Source: an uncultured Pseudobutyrivibrio sp.
Lineage (GTDB): Bacteria; Bacillota; Clostridia; Lachnospirales; Lachnospiraceae
Assembly: GCA_946403965.1 (NCBI GenBank)
Contig: CAMJBT010000025.1
Location: 1 to 43,876 of the forward strand
DNA: 43,876 nucleotides
Direction: 5' to 3'
The notes below the pieces were generated by a model, which was not told the DNA's origin, ran no database searches, and saw nothing but the letters and a program-made list of their open reading frames with translations. The position numbers were made by a program, and so were the translations under genes. Of the stretch, positions 9,572-17,967 are shown piece by piece. How positions within the stretch are numbered: position 1 is the stretch's first letter; each line of letters starts with the position of its first letter.

Positions 9572-9584
9572 AATTTTATCCTCC

Positions 9585-9803
9585 TTATGATTCACCATTT
9601 TCATCTGGTACATATTCCAGAATATCTCCAGGCTGACAATTAAGTGCCTGGCATATTGCATCCAAGGTTTCAAGCCTTACGGCCTTAGCCTTGTTATTTT
9701 TAAGAATTGAAAGATTGGCCATTGTAATTCCAACTTTTCCTGCCAGCTCCGTCAATCCAATTTTCCTTTTTGCCATCATTACATCTAAATTTATAACTAT
9801 CAT
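9585..9803 (-). CDS. Cro/CI-type helix-turn-helix regulator (YozG-like)
   Basis: A 72-residue single-domain XRE-family DNA-binding protein. The helix-turn-helix is GLTELAGKVGITMANLSIL, followed by the family ending LDAICQALNCQPGDILEY. Ribosome site TAGGAGCAAAG. It sits between a DUF2975 protein and a DUF4173 protein; XRE plus DUF2975 is the recurrent YozG/YoaS-type pair of Firmicutes, in which the membrane protein is thought to influence the regulator. That mechanism is inference; the pairing is what is seen. It probably regulates its own operon. Confidence 0.9.
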   Translation of the reverse strand: MIVINLDVMMAKRKIGLTELAGKVGITMANLSILKNNKAKAVRLETLDAICQALNCQPGDILEYVPDENGES

Positions 9804-9827
9804 CTTTGCTCCTACAGTATAATCACA

Positions 9828-10304
9828 CTAAATAGTTAAATCATTTTCCTGCTTATAAGTAACAGCTCTGTCAAACACTCTGGCTAAAACCTTGCTAAAT
9901 AAACCAGCGAAGGCAAAAACGCCAGCAACAACAACTGCAGCCGGTGTGAAATAAACAAAACAACGAAGGAGCTTTAAACCAGCCACTACAAAACCATATG
10001 TACCCATGCGATACAAGCTTTTGACATTTTCCTCAACGAAACAATCATCATCGATAACAGTCTTCATCATTTTTCTAAGCTCGTAAAGAATCAATAAACA
10101 AGAAGCACCAACTAACATAATAGAAATCACTGCATACGGATAATGCTGTAGTATCTCTGCATATTCCGTGGTATCGCCCCATAGCTTCATTACAAGAAGC
10201 ACTGCATATTTTAATCCAAAAGGAACTGCAACTTCCATAATCAAGCCGATGTAAAAGCAAAAATCCAATATCGCTTTTACGAATTTATTCAATCTATTGT
10301 CCAT
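9828..10304 (-). CDS. DUF2975 membrane protein (YoaS-like)
   Basis: A 158-residue protein with four predicted membrane segments matching DUF2975: a first segment after FVKAILDFCFYIG, then a basic loop LYELRKMMKTVIDDDCF, which is the family hallmark, and a final pair. The start is the ATG at 10304 (MDNRLNKF), 11 bases after GGAGG; an in-frame TTG at 10322 overlaps the ribosome site. It leads the operon with the XRE regulator 24 bases downstream. Function is unknown. Confidence 0.88.
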   Translation of the reverse strand: MDNRLNKFVKAILDFCFYIGLIMEVAVPFGLKYAVLLVMKLWGDTTEYAEILQHYPYAVISIMLVGASCLLILYELRKMMKTVIDDDCFVEENVKSLYRMGTYGFVVAGLKLLRCFVYFTPAAVVVAGVFAFAGLFSKVLARVFDRAVTYKQENDLTI

Positions 10305-10373
10305 TCTATTCGCTTCCTCCAATATTGCTTAGATTCAAAATTAAATGCTATTCTTGAACCCTTATCTATTATT

Positions 10374-10402
10374 GTTATAGCACTATCAATTTTGATTTGC
10401 AA
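10374..10402 (-). promoter_or_regulatory. Sigma-A-type promoter of the DUF2975 operon
   Basis: TTGCAA (10397-10402), a 17-base spacer, then TATAAC (10374-10379), about 70 bases upstream of the start codon. Both hexamers match four to five of six consensus positions. Confidence 0.5.
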
Positions 10403-10459
10403 CAATTATTTATCGTTTTGCAATAAATTATTTTCGTTTCTCAAAAATCTCCACATACA

Positions 10460-10503
10460 AAACGCCCTAATGAAAATCTTAACAAGACCTTCATCAGGGC
10501 GTT
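10460..10503 (-). terminator. Terminator after the HPr-like gene
   Basis: ACGCCCTGATGAAGGTC pairs with GATTTTCATTAGGGCGT around a 7-base loop, followed by TTTTG on the minus strand. It is 38 bases beyond the stop codon. Confidence 0.8.
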
Positions 10504-10540
10504 CTATAGTATTCATTTATTTTTTTCATTTACAATACCA

Positions 10541-10777
10541 CTACATTGCAACAAGATACTGGGCTACAAACTGGATATCCTGAGGCTTTGAAAAGTGAAG
10601 CTCCAATTCTTCGATAGTGCCCTTTACATAAGCGGCTGCAAGTGCGGAAAGACTCTCGTGACCATCAACAATAAGAGACATCTGCTTTCCCTCATCATTG
10701 ACTACATCTACATTTCCTGTGCACTTTCTAAGTGTCTCAAAAAACTTTTTAGTATCAGTAATGTTATAAACTTTCAT
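10541..10777 (-). CDS. HPr-like small protein without the phosphorylatable histidine
   Basis: A 78-residue single-domain protein. Its order of strands and helices (KKFFETLRKCTGNVDVV, then SLIVDG, SLSALAAAYVKG, ELELHFSKPQD) parallels the PTS phosphocarrier HPr, where the second half reads like the SIMGIMSLAVKxGxEI region. The GLHARP active-site loop with His15 is absent; the corresponding part reads NITDTKKFF. It therefore cannot act as a classical phosphocarrier and may be a regulatory or structural HPr-fold protein. Ribosome site GGAGG, 7 bases before the ATG; it is monocistronic with its own terminator. The fold assignment comes from pattern comparison and is tentative. Confidence 0.7.
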   Translation of the reverse strand: MKVYNITDTKKFFETLRKCTGNVDVVNDEGKQMSLIVDGHESLSALAAAYVKGTIEELELHFSKPQDIQFVAQYLVAM

Positions 10778-10907
10778 AATGTTACCTCCATCTTTCTATG
10801 TAAGTTTTATTGGTTACCTGTTTGATGGTGTTATAGTAACAAACCAATTATCACATTACTGTCACAATGTGGAATACGTTAAAAGTGGTAATGCAAAAAG
10901 ATGAAAA

Positions 10908-11663
10908 TCACGCAAAATCAAGCTCTATTGGACAATGATCTGAGCCATACACATCTGTATGAATTTTGGCGTCCTGCATTCTATCCTTAATATCTTCCGA
11001 TACAATAAAGTAGTCAATACGCCACCCTGCGTTCTTCTCTCTAGCCTTGAAGCGATATGACCACCAAGAGTAAATATCTGTTTGTTCTGGATAAAAGTAT
11101 CTGAAGCTATCCACAAAACCAGAATTCAGAAGAACTGTCATCTTCTCACGTTCCTCATCTGTGAAGCCTGCATTTTTTCTGTTTGTTTTTGGATTTTTAA
11201 GATCTATTTCTTGGTGAGCAACATTTAAATCACCACACAGTATTACTCCCTTTTTCTTATTTAATTCCATGAGATATGCTCTAAAATCATCCTCCCATGT
11301 CATTCTATAATCCAAACGTTTAAGTTCATTCTGAGAATTTGGTGTATAACAGGTTATAAAATAATAATCCTCAAACTCCAATGTGATTACACGTCCCTCA
11401 TGATCGTGCTCATCTATACCAATACCATAGCTTACAGAAATCGGCTCCTTTTTTGAAAATATAGCTGTTCCTGAATAGCCTTTCTTTTCAGCATAATTCC
11501 AGTAAATATGATATCCTTCCTTTTCACATTCAAGTTGGCCTTCAGAAAGCTTTATCTCCTGTAAGCAGAATATATCTGCATCAATGGAATCAAAAAATCC
11601 CCAGAAATCCTTGCCGATTACAGCTCTAAGTCCGTTTACATTCCAAGATATAAATTTTGCCAT
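10908..11663 (-). CDS. xth: Exodeoxyribonuclease III / AP endonuclease
   Basis: DNA repair enzyme that cleaves at abasic sites and removes 3' nucleotides. All family motifs are present: WNVNGLRA at the N-terminus, metal-binding Glu in [15 protein letters not shown], the FTDEER and WWSYR segments, and the C-terminal GSDHCPIEL with the catalytic Asp-His. At 251 residues it is the usual length for the bacterial ExoA/Xth type. Ribosome site GGAGG with an 8-base gap. It lies just after the terminator of the ABC exporter operon, so it has its own promoter. No clear terminator was seen. Confidence 0.96.
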   Translation of the reverse strand: MAKFISWNVNGLRAVIGKDFWGFFDSIDADIFCLQEIKLSEGQLECEKEGYHIYWNYAEKKGYSGTAIFSKKEPISVSYGIGIDEHDHEGRVITLEFEDYYFITCYTPNSQNELKRLDYRMTWEDDFRAYLMELNKKKGVILCGDLNVAHQEIDLKNPKTNRKNAGFTDEEREKMTVLLNSGFVDSFRYFYPEQTDIYSWWSYRFKAREKNAGWRIDYFIVSEDIKDRMQDAKIHTDVYGSDHCPIELDFA

Positions 11664-11685
11664 TAATTACCTCCAATTCAAAATA

Positions 11686-11722
11686 AAACAATAGTGGACC
11701 ATGTTTATATAGTCCACTATTA
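11686..11722 (-). terminator. Terminator of the ABC exporter operon
   Basis: AATAGTGGAC/GTCCACTATT stem with an approximately 12-base loop, followed by GTTTTATTTT on the minus strand, 21 bases after the permease stop. Confidence 0.9.
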
Positions 11723-11742
11723 TTCTCTATCTATATATTTTA

Positions 11743-12996
11743 TTAGTTTGTTCGCAAAGCATCAATAGGATTTAAATTTGCAGCCTGATGACTTGGGAGA
11801 ATTCCAAACACAATCCCAATTACCATCGAAAATATAACTGCTATAAATGTAGCCGGCCACGAAATAGCAACTGGTGTGCCACTCATAATAGAAATAATCT
11901 GAGCCAATCCTATACCACTTAAAACTCCAAGTACACCCCCTAATGAAGTAAGCACTGCCGCCTCAGTTAAAAACTGCCACATAATTTTGCTTTTTCTAGC
12001 TCCAATAGCTTTTTTCAAACCAATTTCTGCAGTACGCTCAGTAACCGAAACAAGCATAATGTTCATAACACCAATTCCACCTACTAAAAGGGAAATAGCT
12101 GCAATCCATATCAACATATTATTTGTTGATGAAGATAACTGCTGAAGCTGCTGGGCCTGTTCTAACAAATCCTTAGATTGATATTTAATAGTTGTATCTG
12201 TAGGATGAATGCTTTCATTCAAAATATCTGCTGTCTTCTTTCCTGCCGAAGTCATTTCATCAGTAGTCTGTGCTCGAACAAGCACATTTTCCGGCTCATC
12301 ATATCTATAGCTGATAGGCCAATCTGTTATAGGAATATATACTGACCCAGATTCATCCTGTTTATAGGTATCATAGTCTGACATAGTATTAATTACCGGC
12401 TCAAAAGTAGAGCGGGATGCCACCACTCCAACAACAACATAAGAATCTCCCCCTATTTCAATAACCTTACCTAAAGGCTCTTCATTTTGTAGCAAATCCT
12501 CCACTATAGATTCATCAACAACACAAACTTTTTTAAAATTCTTCAGTTCTTCATTAGTAAATAGCCTTCCTGTTTTTACTGTGAGATTGGCAGTACTGAA
12601 ATAGTCTGTTTCAACGCCTTTCACATATCCACCGGTCATAGAATAATTCTCATAAAAAACTCCACTATAAATCGGACGATTAGTATATTTACTAGCGGAC
12701 TTCACCTCTGGAATAGCCCTTATATCACCAAGTACAGAATCACTAATCTGGGAAACGCCATATGGTGGTTCGTTATATGACATTTCATATGGCCAGTCCG
12801 TTTGATACAACTGAATATCCACAGTGTTTGACCCTGAACCAATCAGATTTTCCTTTATTCTTTGGTTAGTTCCCTCAATAGTGGAAACTATTGCAATGAT
12901 AGCGGCTATACCAATAATAATTCCAAGCATTGTCAAAAAGGATCTGAGCTTATGTGTCCATATGCCTCGAAAGGCTAATCGTATATTTTCAAACAT
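11743..12996 (-). CDS. MacB-type ABC transporter permease (FtsX domain)
   Basis: Membrane subunit of a MacB/YknZ-type ABC exporter, 417 residues. The first membrane segment is at 21-41 (FLTMLGIIIGIAAIIAI). A large extracytoplasmic MacB-PCD domain (about 45-285) follows, then an FtsX domain with three membrane segments and the motif LKKAIGARKSKIMWQFL. Such exporters work by mechanotransmission and usually export peptides, lipids or antimicrobials. The start follows the adaptor gene's stop by 3 bases, with AGGATAG within the end of that gene as ribosome site. It is the last gene of the four-gene operon. Confidence 0.93.
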   Translation of the reverse strand: MFENIRLAFRGIWTHKLRSFLTMLGIIIGIAAIIAIVSTIEGTNQRIKENLIGSGSNTVDIQLYQTDWPYEMSYNEPPYGVSQISDSVLGDIRAIPEVKSASKYTNRPIYSGVFYENYSMTGGYVKGVETDYFSTANLTVKTGRLFTNEELKNFKKVCVVDESIVEDLLQNEEPLGKVIEIGGDSYVVVGVVASRSTFEPVINTMSDYDTYKQDESGSVYIPITDWPISYRYDEPENVLVRAQTTDEMTSAGKKTADILNESIHPTDTTIKYQSKDLLEQAQQLQQLSSSTNNMLIWIAAISLLVGGIGVMNIMLVSVTERTAEIGLKKAIGARKSKIMWQFLTEAAVLTSLGGVLGVLSGIGLAQIISIMSGTPVAISWPATFIAVIFSMVIGIVFGILPSHQAANLNPIDALRTN

Positions 12997-12999
12997 AAT

Positions 13000-14574
13000 C
13001 TATCCTAAGCCTCCCATATTGTTTTCCTCGAATCCATTTACCTGCTTGCATTTAATTCCTTCTATTGCCCCATTTCCATATGGAAAAGCCAAAGAATCCT
13101 CAATAGTAATTCCATCCTTCACCTGAGTCATATCACCCCAGACTTTTTTGCCGATTTTGATATAGGCTTTTTCTAAAACACCAGCTTCATTCATTTTCAT
13201 AACAAAGCTTCCTGTTGCATCCTTTTTTATCAAATATCCTGGGATATAAAGACCGCTCTGTTCCTGATTTGAACTATTTATGGTAATATCCACTGCCGTT
13301 CCAATTTCTATACCAACGCTTTTGTCAAAAGATGCCTTGAATTCATAATTGCTTGAATTTGTATTTCCACTTCCACCAAAAAAGTAATTATCTTCCGCTG
13401 CTGGGGAATCACTTATTGATGTAATCACTGCCTCAGCACTCTGGCCAGTCTCCCATGAATTGAAACTTACACTATCACCAACATGTAATTGATCCAGATA
13501 AAACTCACCAATAGATCCAGTAATATAATATTCGTCAGTTGCAGTAATGATAAAAAATGGCTGATTCTTGTTGAAATTATCTTTATCCTGAATCTTTGAC
13601 ACAGTACCGGAAACTCTGGCAACAATATCTCCATTATCTTTGGTGGTAAGCATTGTTTCATATTCATTTTCCATCTTTCGAATTTCCAAATCCTGCTTTT
13701 TCATCTGAGCCTGAAGCGTGGCTGTATCTTCTGATATCTGCTTGGCTGATAATCCTGTAGGCACTTTCTTTTCATATTCGATATCACCATTCATATCGTA
13801 TACAATTTCGCCCACAACCTTTTGAGTTGCACTATCATAATAATATGTTCTTCGAACATAGGATTTAATGGATGTATTAGACTTTGTAGTGATGTAATCC
13901 TGGTCAGTTAAATCCTTGCCTTTATACTCTTCTTTTTTGATAGATGTTTTAGTAGTAACAGTCTCATCTCCTGTTCCATGATGATCGTAAACATAGTATG
14001 TCATTCCGGTGGACTTACCGTTGTAGTCAAAAGTCTCTGTTGCAACTACCTCATCTTTTTTATACACTCCACCGTCATATCCATTTTCGAATTCCTGTTT
14101 TGCCACATAATCTACACTAGAAACATATTCGTATTCTCGTGTATCATCATTAGAGCTTACATTCACTGGATCTGGTGACGGAGTCATATTCATCAATCTA
14201 TCAAGCTTAATCTGCGATACCCGATACCCCTGTCTTGCCTTTTCTAACTGAAGCTCCTTTTCTGCAATATTTTTCTCATCCTTTTTTACAGAAATAATGA
14301 CATCACCAGCATTTACATGATCTCCAACAGCCACATTAACAGACACTATCTCCGTACCGCTAGGAACATAACATGTCTGAGCTTTTTCAGAAGTGACCAT
14401 TCCATAACTTTCAATATTATCACCCCAGTACTCGGTCATAGCTAAACCACCATCCAGCTTCACTACTTCTGCGACCTTTTGGGACTGCTTGTAATGGAAA
14501 CCAAAATACAAACCGCATACAGAAACGCCAACTATTATTATCACCGTAAGGAGGATTTTAATTGTCTTTTTCAT
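13000..14574 (-). CDS. Membrane-fusion adaptor with large insertion (HlyD/YknX-like)
   Basis: Second adaptor protein of the exporter, 524 residues. An N-terminal membrane anchor ([19 protein letters not shown]) is followed by a biotinyl-lipoyl half (VNVAVGDHVNAGDVIISV), a first coiled-coil arm, then a Tyr/Asp/Lys/Thr-rich insertion of about 150 residues, the returning helix (LQAQMKKQDLEIRKMENEYE), the second lipoyl half (VARVSGTVSKI) and beta-barrel domains. Normal adaptors of this class are near 380-400 residues. The start is the ATG at 14574, 6 bases after GGAGG; the ATG at 14580 abuts the ribosome site. It overlaps the ATPase gene by 17 bases, implying translational coupling. Confidence 0.88.
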   Translation of the reverse strand: MKKTIKILLTVIIIVGVSVCGLYFGFHYKQSQKVAEVVKLDGGLAMTEYWGDNIESYGMVTSEKAQTCYVPSGTEIVSVNVAVGDHVNAGDVIISVKKDEKNIAEKELQLEKARQGYRVSQIKLDRLMNMTPSPDPVNVSSNDDTREYEYVSSVDYVAKQEFENGYDGGVYKKDEVVATETFDYNGKSTGMTYYVYDHHGTGDETVTTKTSIKKEEYKGKDLTDQDYITTKSNTSIKSYVRRTYYYDSATQKVVGEIVYDMNGDIEYEKKVPTGLSAKQISEDTATLQAQMKKQDLEIRKMENEYETMLTTKDNGDIVARVSGTVSKIQDKDNFNKNQPFFIITATDEYYITGSIGEFYLDQLHVGDSVSFNSWETGQSAEAVITSISDSPAAEDNYFFGGSGNTNSSNYEFKASFDKSVGIEIGTAVDITINSSNQEQSGLYIPGYLIKKDATGSFVMKMNEAGVLEKAYIKIGKKVWGDMTQVKDGITIEDSLAFPYGNGAIEGIKCKQVNGFEENNMGGLG

Positions 14575-15259
14575 TTTCATCCTCCAATCCATCATATAAT
14601 CTTCCATCAACTATTCTGTATATCTTTTTTGCATGACTGGCTATTGCCGCATCATGTGTAATCATGATTATTGTTGTACCCTCATCATTAAGCTGCTTAA
14701 ACAAATCCATAATTGCGGCACCAGATTTCTGATCCAAAGCTCCTGTAGGTTCATCAGCAAGAAGTACCTTGGGATTATTAACTATTGCTCTTGCAATAGC
14801 CACACGCTGCTTTTGTCCACCAGATAATTGATCCGGTCTAAACTTTACTCTGTCTGCTAATCCTACCTTCGAAAGAGCATCTACCGCTCTTTTCTCTCTT
14901 TCTTTTTTGGGAATTCCTGCATAGCTTAAAGGTAAAGCTACATTTTCAGTAGCACTTTCTTCATTCATTAAATAAAAACTTTGAAAAACAAAACCTATAG
15001 AGTGCAATCGCAAATCAGACATTTGCCTGTCCTTGAGCTTTAAAACATCCTGCTTCTCAAAGAAATAGCTTCCAGAAGTTGGCTTATCCAAACAACCGAT
15101 AACATTCATTAAGGTACTTTTTCCAGATCCTGAAGGTCCCATTATTGCCACATACTCCCCTTCGTCAACGGACAGAGAAACATTATTTAAAGCCGGTACG
15201 GAGGTTTCTGAACCGGATTCTCCATATACCTTATTGATATTTTCAAGCTTAACGATCAT
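14558..15259 (-). CDS. MacB-family ABC transporter ATPase
   Basis: Nucleotide-binding subunit, 233 residues, of the MacB/LolD/YknY type. Walker A is GPSGSGKST, the Q-loop lies in FVFQSFYLM, the signature is LSGGQKQR, Walker B is [12 protein letters not shown] and the H-loop is IMITHD. It starts 2 bases after the first adaptor's stop and its end overlaps the second adaptor gene. It powers the permease encoded at 11743-12996. Substrate unknown. Confidence 0.95.
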   Translation of the reverse strand: MIVKLENINKVYGESGSETSVPALNNVSLSVDEGEYVAIMGPSGSGKSTLMNVIGCLDKPTSGSYFFEKQDVLKLKDRQMSDLRLHSIGFVFQSFYLMNEESATENVALPLSYAGIPKKEREKRAVDALSKVGLADRVKFRPDQLSGGQKQRVAIARAIVNNPKVLLADEPTGALDQKSGAAIMDLFKQLNDEGTTIIMITHDAAIASHAKKIYRIVDGRLYDGLEDENEKDN

Positions 15260-15261
15260 AA

Positions 15262-16452
15262 CTATTCTCCCTCATATCCACTAACTGTAGTCATTCCTTC
15301 ATTAAAATCCTCCATTGGATATGCAATCTTCGTATCCTTGTCTATTCCGGAAACAGCATAAACCATCTGCTCCTCATAATAATCCCCAAGCTCAACTGGT
15401 TTCTTTATAAGCTTTCCTTTATTGTCAGCCCATACAAATGGATTTCCATCTTCATCATATGCAAGATAGTAGTCATAAATATAGGTACCATCAGAAAAAT
15501 CCATTTCCTTTGCATCAGTCTGCCCCAATTCAATATAAAGGTGTTGGCCCATCATAAGTCCATCACTATTATCCAGAGTCACATAAAACGGATATTTTGT
15601 AGATGAACCCTCAGATTCACCGCCACCATTATTGTTATTCTCCTGTTTTGATTCGGTATCAATCTTTGTGATTTTTCCGCTCCAGGTCTGTTCTTTATCC
15701 ACACGCGAACGCAAGGTAACTGGCTCGTCAATATTAATTGCCCATACATTCTGCTCATTAATTTGACCTTTAACACGCATTTCCTTAGAGGCTAAAATTG
15801 TAATAAATGAACCATCTGTTGTATAAGGATTGGTATCATCAGCAATCTTGGTAATCACTCCATCAACTGTAGATTTGACAGTAGAATTATTTATTTTATT
15901 ATTATTTTCTTCAATTTTGGCATTAGTAGAAGAAATAGCATTCTCGGCGATAGCTATATCTGTTTTCAAAGTCTCTATCTGGTTTGCAAGATCTTCTCTT
16001 TTATTTTTGTCCTCATCCTTCTGACCTTTTATCTTTCCAATATCTTCATTGAGCTTATCAATATTTCTCTTGTATTCAGATATATTTAAATTTTGAGTTT
16101 CAATATCAAAGCCGTACTGAGTATTTTCAGCTACCAAAGAATCAGTTTTATAAGAGAACAATGGTGTTCCCACAGTTACAGTATCACCCTGAGATACTAA
16201 AATCTTGTCAATTTCACGTTCGGAGCTTTTGGTGATGCTGGTGGATTCCTGACCTTCCACCACTCCCATAAAGACATTAGTAGAATATGAGCTATTATCG
16301 CCCATAATTTCAGATAAAGGCATTACATAAATCTGGGATGAATCCCCGTTTCCTTTAGCCTTAAAGAAATCAAACATACCTTTTTTGTATGCAAAAAAAC
16401 CAGCTGCAGCAACGACTGCAACTAAAATAAAAGCAATTATTTTTTTCTTCAT
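15262..16452 (-). CDS. Membrane-fusion adaptor (HlyD/YknX-like), first copy
   Basis: First adaptor of the operon, 396 residues, typical length. N-terminal membrane anchor (IIAFILVAVVAAAGFFAY), lipoyl half (ILVSQGDTVTVGTPLF), a coiled-coil hairpin at about 125-190 (YKRNIDKLNEDIGKIK, then ETLKTDIAIAENAISS), the second lipoyl half (KSTVDGVITKIAD), and a beta-barrel region with an Asn/Gly/Ser-rich loop (NNNNGGGESEGSS). It should bridge the permease to the wall side. It opens the operon; ribosome site AAGGA 8 bases before the ATG. Confidence 0.9.
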   Translation of the reverse strand: MKKKIIAFILVAVVAAAGFFAYKKGMFDFFKAKGNGDSSQIYVMPLSEIMGDNSSYSTNVFMGVVEGQESTSITKSSEREIDKILVSQGDTVTVGTPLFSYKTDSLVAENTQYGFDIETQNLNISEYKRNIDKLNEDIGKIKGQKDEDKNKREDLANQIETLKTDIAIAENAISSTNAKIEENNNKINNSTVKSTVDGVITKIADDTNPYTTDGSFITILASKEMRVKGQINEQNVWAINIDEPVTLRSRVDKEQTWSGKITKIDTESKQENNNNGGGESEGSSTKYPFYVTLDNSDGLMMGQHLYIELGQTDAKEMDFSDGTYIYDYYLAYDEDGNPFVWADNKGKLIKKPVELGDYYEEQMVYAVSGIDKDTKIAYPMEDFNEGMTTVSGYEGE

Positions 16453-16485
16453 AACATTATCCTTCTCAATAAAAAAATGTCGAGG

Positions 16486-16520
16486 ATTATACCTCCCCCG
16501 TATACTAATGTTTTAACATT
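16486..16520 (-). promoter_or_regulatory. Promoter of the ABC exporter operon with overlapping palindrome
   Basis: A consensus TATAAT (16486-16491) lies about 35 bases upstream of the first adaptor's start; its -35 region is poor (AAAACA). The inverted repeat AATGTT-TT-AACATT (16507-16520) covers that -35 region, which suits an operator or an activator site. No regulator gene adjoins the operon. Confidence 0.45.
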
Positions 16521-16527
16521 AATAATA

Positions 16528-16553
16528 GGGCAATGCAATATAATGCACTGCCC
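16528..16553 (-). terminator. Hairpin after the HD-domain gene
   Basis: GGGCAGTGCA/TGCATTGCCC stem with a 6-base loop, 19 bases past the stop; the tail is TATTATTAATG, a weak T tract. Confidence 0.6.
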
Positions 16554-16571
16554 TTTTAGATTTTCTTAGAT

Positions 16572-17030
16572 TTATCTACATAATAATGTTTCCTTTGTTG
16601 AAACACACTTATCTGCTACACAAACAATCCAAGCTTCTCTACACCTAGGAATCTTTGTGATGTTAAGTGGCCACATGTGACTTTCAATGACATTTTGTGT
16701 ATGTCTGCTAATTCCAAAATGCTCCACAGCGTTGTTTCGCGCTGTGGTGGAATGGGAAAAGCCATGAAGCCCATGTCCATCATCAGTCTCATGCCAATCA
16801 TAAAGATAATAGTCATGTAAAAAGGCGCCGATTGATAAAACCCTGTCGTCGCCTCCTATATGGAACCTTTTATTTATCCAATAGCTAAGTCTTGTAACAC
16901 TTTCAACATGATCAAAAGTAGAAATTCTACCATGCTGAATAAATCTTTTCATATCCTGTACTCTTTCATCATTCCTAATTGGAGCAAGGATATGATTTAA
17001 ACGCACCTCTTCTTCTGCACTTAATTTCAT
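16572..17030 (-). CDS. HD-domain phosphohydrolase-like protein
   Basis: A 152-residue compact HD-domain protein. The metal ligands are visible as His in FDHVESVTRL, the HD pair in GAFLHDYYLYDWHE, and downstream His residues (HGLHGFSH and IESHMWP). HD proteins hydrolyse phosphate esters of nucleotides and related compounds; this type is often annotated as a predicted phosphohydrolase. It is not an HD-GYP c-di-GMP phosphodiesterase because the GYP motif is missing. The ATG start at 17030 lies 11 bases after GAGG; a GTG two codons upstream is closer to it. The gene stands alone. Confidence 0.82.
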   Translation of the reverse strand: MKLSAEEEVRLNHILAPIRNDERVQDMKRFIQHGRISTFDHVESVTRLSYWINKRFHIGGDDRVLSIGAFLHDYYLYDWHETDDGHGLHGFSHSTTARNNAVEHFGISRHTQNVIESHMWPLNITKIPRCREAWIVCVADKCVSTKETLLCR

Positions 17031-17139
17031 AAACACCAATACCTCAATACATAATACTTAACACTTCCCTCTGAAGTACGTGCTTATTCTATCAGAGAAA
17101 TATGTTCATTACGTGAATTTTTATATTATTTTTGAAATT

Positions 17140-17967
17140 TTATCTGAATCTATAACGGTAATTAGGATTTCTTCCATCATTAAAAGATCCCATTATAAGA
17201 ATTGCACCATTGTTATTGATTTCTGCCAACCCTACCTTTGCTGCAGTATCTGTGTTTAATGAAATGTAAAACACATATACATCATCAGAAAAATAGTAAT
17301 CATAGCGCTGGTCTTCTCTGAGAGAGTCTTCTACTTCCTCACAACAAGCTCCCTTATCAATGAGAAACCGTCCTGTGTAGTCAGTATCAGTCCTTCCATA
17401 TGTAATGGTATAACCCTCTTCTTCAGGAAAATCAAGAGCCAACTGAGATTTTGCTTCCGTCTCATCAGCAACAGGTATCTGCTCATAAGAAGACACTCTA
17501 GGTTTCTCAAGAGGATTAATTTCAGGCATGGTGAACCATAACTTCATAATCCATAACTGGATTATAAAAGCCACGGATAAACATACTATTAGAATATACT
17601 GAATTACTTTTTTTAGGTTTTGTTTTGTTATATGTTTTAAGATATTTAAATTAATTTTAATTTTGTTTTTATCAGGTTTAATTCTTGCCTGAGCATAATC
17701 ACTTTCTGTGATTGTCTCCATGCAATGGTTGCATATAACTTGATTTTCAGCAGGCTGACCACAAATCACACAATTACCATCATGAGCAACTTCCGCTGCG
17801 ATATCAAAAATCCTGGTTTTAAATCGGCGACCAAAAACAGAGTCTAGAATTCGTCTTTCATTTTCTAGCCTCAAAATCCCCTCGACAACATCCATCCGCT
17901 TAAAATCATATTTAGATGTTAATCGCACCATGTAAAATAATTCTTGTTTTAATTTTTCATCGTCCAT
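17140..17967 (-). CDS. Zinc-ribbon, single-pass membrane protein of unknown function
   Basis: I do not recognise a family. The 275-residue protein starts with a helical segment, has a zinc-ribbon-like CVICGQ...CNHC (Cys66, 69, 79, 82), a lysine-rich stretch (about 98-121), one membrane helix (about 121-146, IQYILIVCLSVAFIIQL) and an acidic outer domain of about 125 residues containing two adjacent cysteines (KGACCEEV). Topology is inferred as ribbon inside, C-terminal domain outside. The start is the ATG at 17967, 6 bases after AAGGG; it overlaps the PilZ gene by 11 bases, so the two are translationally coupled and probably work together. Confidence 0.75.
   Translation of the reverse strand: MDDEKLKQELFYMVRLTSKYDFKRMDVVEGILRLENERRILDSVFGRRFKTRIFDIAAEVAHDGNCVICGQPAENQVICNHCMETITESDYAQARIKPDKNKIKINLNILKHITKQNLKKVIQYILIVCLSVAFIIQLWIMKLWFTMPEINPLEKPRVSSYEQIPVADETEAKSQLALDFPEEEGYTITYGRTDTDYTGRFLIDKGACCEEVEDSLREDQRYDYYFSDDVYVFYISLNTDTAAKVGLAEINNNGAILIMGSFNDGRNPNYRYRFR

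Noticed and set aside
16572-17030. HD-GYP c-di-GMP phosphodiesterase
   Set aside because: The GYP motif and the HD-GYP domain length are absent; only a compact HD domain is present.
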